Source: Lamellibrachia satsuma (taxonomy: Eukaryota > Annelida > Polychaeta > Sabellida > Siboglinidae). Taken from it: a stretch of DNA of 64,000 nucleotides. The notes under the pieces are model-generated. The model worked only from the letters and a program-made list of their open reading frames with translations. It was not told where the DNA came from and did no database searches. Positions 43,705-52,129 of this stretch are shown here, piece by piece. The translations under genes were made by a program, and so were the position numbers. Positions within the stretch are counted from its first letter, which is position 1, and each line of letters begins with the position of its first letter. Location: contig BSQZ01000009.1 of assembly GCA_033239005.1 (NCBI GenBank), forward strand, positions 1,373,752-1,437,751. Reading direction: 5' to 3'.

Positions 43705-44345
43705 CAGTAATCGGAGATGACGTTCATGCTCTTGTCGATTTCCAGCACCGCCTCGAATTCGGCGTACACGACAACGTTCACGGTCTACGCGAATGCCTTA
43801 ACGAAATGGATCTCGATGCGCAGATTGCCCTTCTGCGGAAGCATGATCCGTCACATGCGTCCGCGGACAGATCGAAACCAAAGAAGGTGTACCCGTCACC
43901 GAAGTCGGCGTGAGTCAGGCCGTTCCCTTCATCGTGCGCCATCTTGTCGGTCGAGGCAAACAGGTTGGCGTAACTACTGACGTAAAGACCCTCGGCGAAA
44001 TTCGGTTGGAGGGGTTTGGCGGGCACCTGTCGACCGTCCACGTAGATGACGTGGAAGATTATGTCATTGTGCTTGGCGTGAAACGGGTTTCTAGTGTATG
44101 AAATGTTGTACGCATCGTTGTCGATACAGCACAACAAAGCACCAAACGTTTCGGCAGGTTGCCGAGGAATAGGTTTTCGCGCATGTGCGACATGGCCCCC
44201 TGCGGGATGGAGTATATTTTGCAGTCGACGGGATGCAGCGGATATGTGGCCGTGCCTTTGTCGGGTGCCATGATGTGCGCTATCTGGACCAGATGGCGCA
44301 CACCAAGGCATGGGGCTTTACTCGCGAGTAGCATACATGGGGAGG
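43704..44345 (-). pseudogene. Polinton major capsid protein, copy 1 (C-terminal part)
   Basis: The minus strand reads CKIYSIPQGAMSHMRENLFL, GNLPKRLVLCCAV, then in another frame CCIDNDAYNISYTRNPFHAK, VYVDGRQVPAKPLQPNF and YVSSYANLFAST, and ends in a LEIDKSMNVISDY-like tail. The same order occurs in the better copy at 49518-50752. This is the double jelly-roll capsid family often labelled F54H12.2-like in invertebrate genomes. The N-terminal half is missing and at least two frameshifts are present. Many differences from copy 2 show that they are separate elements or old duplicates. Confidence 0.83.
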
Positions 44346-44574
44346 ACGTACCTCCTAGACATGAGCAAATCTGCAGGTTACTATAAATAGAAACGGGGGG
44401 AAACCCAAGGGACGTATCTCTGTGTTGAAATATCTATAAAGTACGGTAATATCGCTCACGGTGAGACGCCCCCAGTCGTATATTACTTACAGAAGAGATG
44501 TACGGTGGCAGCAGGGATCGTATAAAAAGAAAAAATATATATTCACTTTTAATATATATATATATATTATTTTG

Positions 44575-44578
<4 letters not shown>

Positions 44579-44642
<64 letters not shown>
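44579..44642. repeat. (AT)n microsatellite
   Basis: A pure AT run between the inverted capsid fragment and the PolB fragment, possibly the breakpoint of the rearrangement. Confidence 0.97.
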
Positions 44643-44646
<4 letters not shown>

Positions 44647-44704
44647 CCAGGTACCGATCGCAACAGTTACATACGCCCCCGTGACATACGCCTTACCCAT
44701 CCAC

Positions 44705-45283
44705 GTGGGATTTTTTTTCTTCAGCAGTACGCCAAATTGCGCATGCAGCAGTTCTACTACGACTTTGTCGACATGTACCCGCAAGATGGAAACGGACAGT
44801 GCCTATTTTGCATTGGCAGGCAATTCTGTCGATGATCTCGTGACTCCGGAACTGCGAGAGCATTACTTCCGACACCGTGCCGAATGGCTCCCGTCCGAGT
44901 GTTGCATCGATCACGCGACCGAATAGGTGCGCTGTCGCTTGACCGGTCGCCAGTGGTCCGTCTCCGAATCGTGCTGCGTCGCGCGCAAAGCGTACGACAA
45001 GAGATCGCCCGGTCTGTTCAAGGTGGAGTGGTACGGCGACGGGTTCGTCAGTTTGTGCAGCAAACCGTATTATTGCTTCACAGCTACCGTCAAGTACAGC
45101 ACGAAAGGTCTGAGCAAACATCACAACGAGATCAACAAGGATTCGTTCCTCGACGTTCTCTCAGATCGGAGGAGAGGTTGCAAAAAGAATCGTAGGTTCC
45201 GCGTCAACCACGTGTCTGTGTTGACTTACGTGGTGGAAGCATCTCTTCACGTGCGACGTCGCTTGACTGACGGGGTGCAGTAA
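44705..45283 (+). pseudogene. Polinton protein-primed DNA polymerase (PolB), C-terminal fragment
   Basis: Visible blocks are QYAKLRMQQFYYDFVDMY, then after a frameshift METDSAYFALAG, the position of PolB motif C (family DTDS; here ETDS). Next come EHYFRHRAEWLPSECC, a stop at 44924-44926, and ARKAYDKRSPGLFKVEWYGD, ALCSKPYYCF-like text and TKGLSKHHN, ending LTDGVQ at 45283. The family replicates the element from a terminal protein. The exonuclease and most of the palm domain are absent; the fragment begins just after an (AT)n run. Confidence 0.85.
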
Positions 45284-45327
45284 GACCACTTCCGTGACGC
45301 AACTGTTACGTCACGCGTCGGCGATGA

Positions 45328-45834
45328 TCGACGCTCCTCCAGAGAAAACGACATGGTGCCATGGGGAATGGCAATCCGCTTACGCAACGATTTGCAGTTC
45401 GAGGAAGGCTTACCGAACGCGATGTTGTTCGATCCGAAGACGAAGAATCTCGTCGTCAGAGATGATTTGGTGGCGGAAACGGATGGACGGGTGACGACTT
45501 TGTTCACCAAAAAGAATTATCACAGGAACACGTCCGTTCTCTGCCTCGTGCAGAACCTGTTCCCTAAAAACAAGGAGAGTCTCACCATCAGTCTGAACGC
45601 TCACTACATAGTGTGTTCAAGAATCCTCGCGACAAGTCGCAGATATCGCACTTGGCAAGACATATGTATCCGGGTCGTGTGAAGTTCGTGCACGAAACGT
45701 TCAATGACGCAACGAGATTACTGTACGGCTATCTGCTGATCGATCTGAAACAGGAGAGGCCCGATGATCTGAGCGTACGTACGAGCATCTTTCCAAACGA
45801 TACCGTTCAATACGTCTACCTGCCGAAGGTATAA
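45328..45834 (+). pseudogene. Polinton genome-packaging ATPase, lacking Walker A
   Basis: Text over three frames: MIDAPPEKTTWCHGEWQSAY, then KTKNLVVRDDLVAETDG (the Walker B region), LFTKKNYHRNTSVLCLVQNL, then FKNPRDKSQISHLARHMYPG and LIDLKQERPDDL, ending VQYVYLPKV at 45834. It belongs to the FtsK/HerA-type packaging ATPases of Polintons and related viruses. The P-loop, normally 30-40 residues before the first block, is missing, because the PolB C-terminus ends only about 40 bases upstream. Two frameshifts are present. Confidence 0.83.
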
Positions 45835-45859
45835 AAAGATAGTCTTCATTCGTTGCACG

Positions 45860-46135
45860 ATGTCAGAACGCATTAAAAGACACATCTTGTTTCTGCAGAT
45901 GCTGAACAGACACAAGAACATCAAACTACGCAAGGCTATCATCGCCAACACCGACGCCGATTTCCTCTGCTGTCTCGCCGAGTGCGCCTACAACATCATA
46001 AAAGGGAACGTTCCGCTTACGCATCAGCAAAGCGAAGCGGTATTTCAAGAAAGGGTACTTGGCGAATTGAAGCGAGGAGCTCTTCGCGATATGCGAGGCT
46101 TGTTAGTCCGATCCATCCGTGTACATGTTGATTGA
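45860..46135 (+). CDS. Small conserved Polinton ORF, function unknown
   Basis: An open 91-residue frame from ATG 45860: MSERIKRHILFLQMLNRHKN, then LRKAIIANTDADFLCCLAEC and YNIIKGNVPLTHQQSEAV. Short proteins with this pattern (helical, Lys/Arg-rich, with ECAYNxxKGNVxLT) recur next to capsid genes in Polintons of invertebrates. Role unknown. The tail after about residue 65 (LGELKRGALRDMRGLL) may be altered by a frameshift. Confidence 0.72.
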   Translation: MSERIKRHILFLQMLNRHKNIKLRKAIIANTDADFLCCLAECAYNIIKGNVPLTHQQSEAVFQERVLGELKRGALRDMRGLLVRSIRVHVD

Positions 46136-46199
46136 CGATCTCGGTGAGATGCTGGACTAGTCCTTCTACGAACCATAACTACAGAAGGTGTCGGTACCG

Positions 46200-46373
46200 A
46201 AAGATTAACTGTACCGCGTCGAGTCGGTGCTGCAGCGACGATATGTGGGGAAGCGAACGGAGGCTTTGGTGAAATGGTTCGGGTACCCCTCCAAGTTCAA
46301 CAGCTGGATCGATGCCAAGGCGCTCGTTCGATATAAAGAGTTGTTGTGCACCGATCGACGCATCATTCGAACG
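46200..46373 (+). pseudogene. Polinton integrase, C-terminal chromodomain-like fragment
   Basis: The frame reads VLQRRYVGKRTEALVKWFGYPSKFNSWIDA-like text (from about 46215; WFGYPSKFNSWID is clear). The VKWxGYPxxFNSW pattern is the chromodomain-like end of Polinton (retroviral-type) integrases. The catalytic core is absent. It runs in frame into the next protein. Confidence 0.72.
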
Positions 46374-46649
46374 ATGACGGACGAGACGACAGCTGTATCC
46401 ACCGTCGTAGAGGACGAAGAAGCAGATGTTACGGATGCACATAGCGACGACGACGTTGCCAGCACTCGTTGGCATCTCTTCGGTACCGAGTGTCCGAATG
46501 CGAAGATCGTTTTTCTGTGTCAGGTCCTCGTCTTGTACACGATCATCGTGGTCAGCATCTATAATCTGACGTCCGGTCACGTCGACTCTACTCTGTGGAC
46601 GGCGCTATTGAGTAGTTTGTTGGGTTGCCTGCTGTCCAATCCAAATGAA
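46374..46649 (+). CDS. Polinton small membrane protein
   Basis: The likely start is MTDETTAVSTVVEDEEAD at 46374. An acidic N-terminus is followed by RWHLFGTECPNAKIVFLCQ and a hydrophobic stretch (VLVLYTIIVVSIYNL), then LWTALLSSLLGCLLSNP. The pattern of LFGxxCP, one strong membrane segment and LWTALLSSxLGxLL is one I associate with a small Polinton-linked protein. There is no stop between it and the penton start at 46650, so the frame is fused on both sides. Function is not established. Confidence 0.6.
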
Positions 46650-46928
46650 ATGACGGGTGATTTCTACTTGACGTTGTCTAGCAATGCGTCGAAGCTCCTG
46701 TTGACACTTTACTTCACGGCCTTGCCTCGACGCATACGTCAGCCTGGCGAGTGGGAATGCGGGATGGTGGAGATACAGTACACACACAGTTGGTACAACA
46801 ACAGAGTGTCCGACGGTACGTTCTTACTCGGTGAACACAACTCTAAGGATAATATTCTACCGAGTGGCACGATCGCGGCTGGGTTCTATTACGGATCTCA
46901 CAGATTGATACAACACGTAAACAAGGAA

Positions 46929-47261
46929 AGGTAAAGGTAAGTTCTTATATATAGCGCGGTATCCAGTCTTTAGGACTGCTCAAAGCGCTTTACACTTCAC
47001 CCTCTGGCAGACATATTCATTCCAAGGCCATTTCAACTTCACTGGGAAGCATTCAGCCACGCTGCAATTATTGCGCGAAGGCTATCCGTTCACATATCCA
47101 CCACTGTCTGTATTGCCAGGTACTCATTTATGCAACTGAGTGAACTGTGGCAACGTGAGGTGATCAAACTTGCCAAAGGTTCGAAGCGACCGCAGTGGGA
47201 TTTGAAACCGGGTTCTCTCGACTGAGAGTTCGGCATTCTAACCGGTATGCTATAGCGCCCC
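46929..47261 (-). mobile_element. tRNA-derived SINE, copy 2, inside the penton gene
   Basis: Reverse complement of the element at 19702-19994. The tRNA-like head, reading GGGGCGCTATAGCATACCGG with a B-box-like GGTTTCAAATCCC, is at the 47261 end; the tail, with TTACCTTTACC, is at 46929. ACAAGGAA flanks it on both sides (46921-46928 and 47262-47269), a target duplication that shows insertion into the penton gene after it was in place. Confidence 0.88.
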
Positions 47262-47425
47262 ACAAGGAACTGTCACGCATGTCGACGGAGACGGTAAAGA
47301 CAAAACTAAGCTACATCAACATGACTCAAAAAGTGACCATACACATAATGCCAAATACAGAACTTAACATCCCTCACTCGAGTTCGCTGGGACTCCTACT
47401 AGTCTCGCTCCGTCGGTCATCGTCA

Positions 47426-47566
47426 GACTGAGACCAAGTTTGTGTGCTTCTCTTCTTTCAAGTTTGTGTGCTCCTTTTCTTTCGGTAGATGTACTTGTTA
47501 TCCAGCACGTACCGGATAACAAGTACATCTACCAAAGAAGAGGAGCACACAAACTTGGTCTCAGTC
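47426..47566. repeat. Palindromic duplication with 10-base loop
   Basis: The left part GACTGAGACCAAGTTTGTGT is the complement of ACACAAACTTGGTCTCAGTC on the right, and CGGTAGATGTACTTGTTATCC complements GGATAACAAGTACATCTACC. The left arm also has an internal direct duplication of AAGTTTGTGTGCT. The right arm is in frame with the penton text, so the left arm is probably the extra copy. Confidence 0.88.
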
Positions 47567-47759
47567 CATCAGCCACCGTCAAATCATCCGACGTGTACAT
47601 CTACCATAAAGCGGCAGAATCAGTGATGGACATGAACCAAAGATTCGACACTCTCTATGTCTACACGGACGTCGTGGAGTATCGTGTCATAGGCAACACT
47701 CTCGTGTCATTGTTGAAGTTCGTTCCGATTTATGGACAGGGCAGCACGATTACACGGTC

Positions 47760-48985
47760 TCGAGACATTTGGAGCACGTCCAATAGTTACCCTTGTGTCA
47801 CGATTTTTGATAAAATCTGATAAGTTTCGTTTGTCTAGGGGTAAATAAATAACGGTGGATGGGCCGACGTGACTTTATTTCGTTTGTGGGTTCTAATAAT
47901 CTATAAATACTATGGCAAATATACACGATATATATAAGAGACTATAACACGTAATAACAGTTTGCACATTTATTACATAAACAATATGTAGGAGAATCAC
48001 GCGATCATCAGGACGAACGATTTGTAGCTCATGGTGACGGTCGGAATTCAAAGTGTCGTCGTAGACGTAGAAGTTTGTTTGTCACGCGATCATCAGGTCG
48101 AAATATCTCGCAGAATCATACGGGAAGAGTTGTTGTATACACGCATCGATTCGTCGAGTGTTTGATCATCAGGTTGAACGTTTCGGTATATTCATTCACA
48201 TGTAGAATTTTGAAGACTTGGAATAAATCTGGGCTAAGCCTAAGGTTACATTTCTATCATAAGATTACTACTCTACAGAACCGTAACATCTTGTAAGGAT
48301 TAATTCATCCTTTTTAGAATACTATAAACTTAACATATCAACTTATTAACTAAACAGGGCATTGTTCGCCCTAATTTGAACTTCACATCGTTAATAAACG
48401 AGTGGCGCACACACGCGGGGAGAAATAAATTTAGGTCTTTCTCCGATCAAGATAAAACTCCGAATGACGCTCGCTGACGCTGACGCTACTAACGGGTTTG
48501 GAGGTTTTTGGATCTGACCAATCAAATCGTATCCCTTGATAATTTCAGCATCCCTACGTCATATTTCAAGTGTAAACTACTGGTGTTTGCGGGAATTTTA
48601 TGTGCGTTTTGCAGCCGGCCCTTAACGACATTCGTTAATCGGTGAAATAAGTCTCATGTAACTAAGTTTTGTCGTATCCGATATACCGACAATTTGATAA
48701 GTAAATAATGAACCTTTTATGATAAAGTATTTAACTCTGGTAAAATATCGAACTATAAAACTAGAACTTTCCATAGAACATCAGTCACTAAATAGTAGAT
48801 TCTAAATGACGAATAAATTACATGTTTACCGTTACTATGGTACGGTAAAATTCGTTCGAACTGAGCGCTCGTTCGTTTTTATTTCATTAATTGATTTGGC
48901 TATGTGGAAAGTAGATTAGTTCCCTGTAGATCAAAATAATGTAGTGTTGTTTTTCGTTAAGAGTGTTGACATAAAATAAAAACCG
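47760..48985. other. Unidentified 1.2-kb insertion in the penton gene
   Basis: The penton text stops around ITRS near 47758 and resumes near 48985. The insert is AT-rich with no coding domain. It has three diverged copies of GATCATCAGG(A/T)(C/T)GAA around 48004-48185, two of them preceded by CACGC. No inverted termini or target duplication could be fixed. Confidence 0.55.
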
Positions 48986-49124
48986 TAACACCTTGTTGCG
49001 TAAAGAGTTCAGCACGATCATGATCGATATAACGGATCATACCGGACCACCCGTGCCATTCGAACGCGGTAAGTTGACGGCGACGCTTCATTTTCATCGT
49101 CGTAAAACCGGACTGTTCTGAAGA

Positions 49125-49439
49125 ATGAATTACAACGACTATTACGCGCGACAGGCGGGTGGTGCACTACCCTGCTTCGTCGGTGCTCGTGTGCAGCGAG
49201 GTCACGGATTGGGAAGTATGTTTGGTGGTCTGCTCCGTAGCGCCATGCCGCTCATCAAACGACGCGCCGTGGCGTTGGGGAAACGAGCGTTGAAAACTGA
49301 CGTGCACATCGCCGACAATGTCATGTCCGGACAGAACATAAACACAGCCACCAAAAGATGTGTCACGGAGGCCGGTAAGGACCTGCTGAGTGGACAGTTG
49401 CCGACTCCCGGCGTGCGACCGCGGCCGCCGAGACGATAA
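49125..49439 (+). CDS. Small basic Polinton virion-like protein, intact
   Basis: An open 104-residue frame starting four bases after the penton stop. The N-terminus MNYNDYYARQAGGALPCFVG is followed by QRGHGLGSMFGGLL, then RSAMPLIKRRAVALGKRAL, and a Pro/Arg tail. A GG-LPxFxG, QxGxGLG, glycine-rich amphipathic region and a basic tail recur in Polinton and adintovirus genes next to penton and capsid; comparison with adenovirus core or membrane-active peptides is an inference. It is the least damaged structural gene in the element. Confidence 0.72.
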   Translation: MNYNDYYARQAGGALPCFVGARVQRGHGLGSMFGGLLRSAMPLIKRRAVALGKRALKTDVHIADNVMSGQNINTATKRCVTEAGKDLLSGQLPTPGVRPRPPRR

Positions 49440-49517
49440 CGTATAAAACGCACGATAGAGAACCGACGGGCCAGTACAGTACCGAGACGTCGTAAGAAAC
49501 ACTAGACGTGTTCGACG

Positions 49518-50752
49518 ATGGCTTTCGTGCATAGACAATCGTGCGAGGGGGTCAAGAGCGAACTCGATTTCTTTGGCGGGGACCGATCGAATTCTTAATA
49601 CCCGGAACAGGACACGATTACCTGGATTTCGGCAACACTTACCTGATCGTGAAAATGAAGGTGACCAGAGCCAACAGGGGCGATCTCGATACGAACGATC
49701 CGGTGGGTCCGGTGAATAACTTGTTGCATTTGCTGTTCAGTCAAGTCGACGTCTACCTGAACGGTACGCTCGTGACCCCTTCGTCCAACACGTTTGCGTA
49801 TCGTGCCTACATCGAAACGCTGCTGGGTTACGGCACAGAGACCAAGAAGTCACAACTGTCGAGTCGACTGTGATACAAGGACACGGCCGATCGCATGGAA
49901 GCCTTCGAGATCGCCGACGGGGACACGGCGAATATTGGGTTCGTGGCACGCAGAGTCACATCGTCGAAATGATGGGACGACTCCATGTGGAACTGTTCTT
50001 GCAAGATCGATACCTGCTTAACTGTGTCGATGTCAAGATACGATTGGTTCACAGCAAGGACACGTTCGCGTTCATGGCTGGTGGTGCAAACCCCGATTAC
50101 ATAGTACAGATCATCGACGCCACCTTGTTCGCGAAGAAAACCACCCTGAGTCCGACCATGCAGATGGCGCATATCAAGGCACTCGACAAGAGCACGGTGA
50201 AGTATCTGATGCGTTCCGCCGACTGCAAAGTCTGTTCCATCCCGCGTGGAGCCCGCTCGCACACGCACGAGAGCCTGTTCTTCGGCACCCTGCCAAAACG
50301 TCTGGTGTTGTGCTGCATAGACAACGACGCGTACAATGGTTCTTACGTCAAGAATCCATTTCACGCCAAGAACAACGACATCAACTTCCTTGCCGTGTAC
50401 GTGGACGGACGACAGGAACCCGCCAAACCTGTCCAGCCGAATTTCAACAACAATTGTTACGTCAGGAGTTATCTCAACCTGTTCGCCTCGACTGGTAAGG
50501 TGTGGCAGGACGAGGGGAGCGACCTCACTCGCGTCGACTTCCGGTACGGTTACACCTTCATCTGTTTCGATCTCACCCCCGACGCGTGTATCGGTGCGTG
50601 CTTCCACCTGGTAAAAAAGGGGAACCTGCGCATCGAGATTCATTTCGCTGCTGCACTACCGGAGACCAAACCACCAAAACGTCCTCGCGTACGCCGAGTT
50701 CGAACCGGTGCTGGAAATCAAGAAGAGTCGGAACGTCATCTACGACTTCTAG
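49518..50752 (+). pseudogene. Polinton major capsid protein, copy 2
   Basis: Start MAFVHRQSCEGVKSELD at 49518; the frame shifts near 49560. It then reads PGTGHDYLDFGNTYLIVKMK, LLFSQVDVYLNGTLVTP and TFAYRAYIETLLGYG, with a stop at 49871-49873, a further shift near 49945, then MMGRLHVELFLQDRYLLN, CCIDNDAYNGSYVKNPFHAK, VYVDGRQEPAKPVQPNF, RSYLNLFASTGKVWQDEGS and DFRYGYTFICFDLTPDAC. A last shift near 50690 leads to a NVIYDF-stop tail at 50752. It forms the double jelly-roll capsid shell in the predicted particle; about 410 codons is the usual order of size. Three frameshifts and one stop, all local, suggest fairly recent loss. Confidence 0.9.
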
Positions 50753-51152
<400 letters not shown>

Positions 51153-52129
51153 GTATTAGTTTCGACCACTTTTTCTACATCTTAGCAAAGTGATTGCAAC
51201 CATTGCACGTATTGCATTGTTAACCCCACGCTGGGCATTGTCGTCTCGCGTGCAGGGAAAACTGTCAGACCTCACACTTGCTTTCTGTCTGTGCACAGTG
51301 CCGGTCCTCACAACATGCAAATCTTGACTCTGAGTCTGCGCCGAAGAACTCGGAGATTTCAGCTGAGCGTTGCTTACCTCTGGTATCCTGCAGATCTCCG
51401 TTGTTCGTCCTAGGGTTAAACGATTTCCCCCAGGGATCAAACGTGTCCTAACCGTATCACTGAGCACTTTACATGTGTTTGCTTTTTAATCTGAAGTCTT
51501 TCAGCACATTTTCGAAAGGTTCTGCTACTTCTTGCACGGCACGGAGAAATTGACATGCCTGCACTTTTTTATTTTCTTGTCAAGTTCTGTCGCAGCAAAA
51601 TATATTTCAAAACGTTGTCGGAACTTTTTTCAGTTCTCTTTCAGGCTACCCTGGAGCACTAATGGTTCCAGGTGACCAATCTTCTCATATTCCATGGCGA
51701 TTTTCTCAGAATCCTAACTGTGACACCAGACACGCTTAGTTCAGATTTATTCCAGCAAACGCCCTACAAGCCGCTGTCCAGGGACTATCCAGTAAACAAG
51801 TCCAGGACCCCGCTAATGGGATTAAAGGTACATAGGCCTACTGCCAGCTAAGTATCATATGACATCAACAAGTTATGGCTCAAATTGCCTATACCAATAT
51901 TAACTAATATGACAGCAACTAGTGGGTTAGACCACACTTGATTTTCACATAGGCAACCGTTGTAACGGTTCTTTGGATTCCTGGAAACATGTTCCTATAA
52001 TTATGATATAAGGGTATGTAATTGAATTAGACATCTTAAATTTAACATCAACAACAAGTCAGAATTTCACACTGCCCGCCTCAGCACGCAATTTAGGAGT
52101 CACCTTTGATAATAATTAACTCCGCCATG
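51153..52129. other. No gene seen
   Basis: No Polinton terminal repeat was recognised here, and no frame shows a domain. Confidence 0.4.

Larger units (their letters stand above)
46650..49121 (+). pseudogene. Polinton penton-like minor capsid protein, interrupted three times
   Basis: The N-terminus is MTGDFYLTLSSNASK at 46650, then RQPGEWECGMVEIQYTHSWY, open up to the SINE insertion at 46929. It resumes after 47261 (MTQKVTIHIMPNTELNI), is disturbed by a palindromic duplication (47426-47566), continues with DMNQRFDTLYVYTDVVEYRV and ends before about 47760. The last exon-like piece, EFSTIMIDITDHTGPPVPFE and KLTATLHFHRRKTGLF, is at 48985-49121, after a 1.2-kb insert. Single jelly-roll penton-like proteins sit at capsid vertices in the predicted Polinton particle. 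The order of blocks matches the family; the gene cannot make a complete product. Confidence 0.83.

Noticed and set aside
49828..50643. 271-codon minus-strand frame
   Set aside because: It is the antisense shadow of the capsid gene, whose protein motifs are clear on the plus strand.
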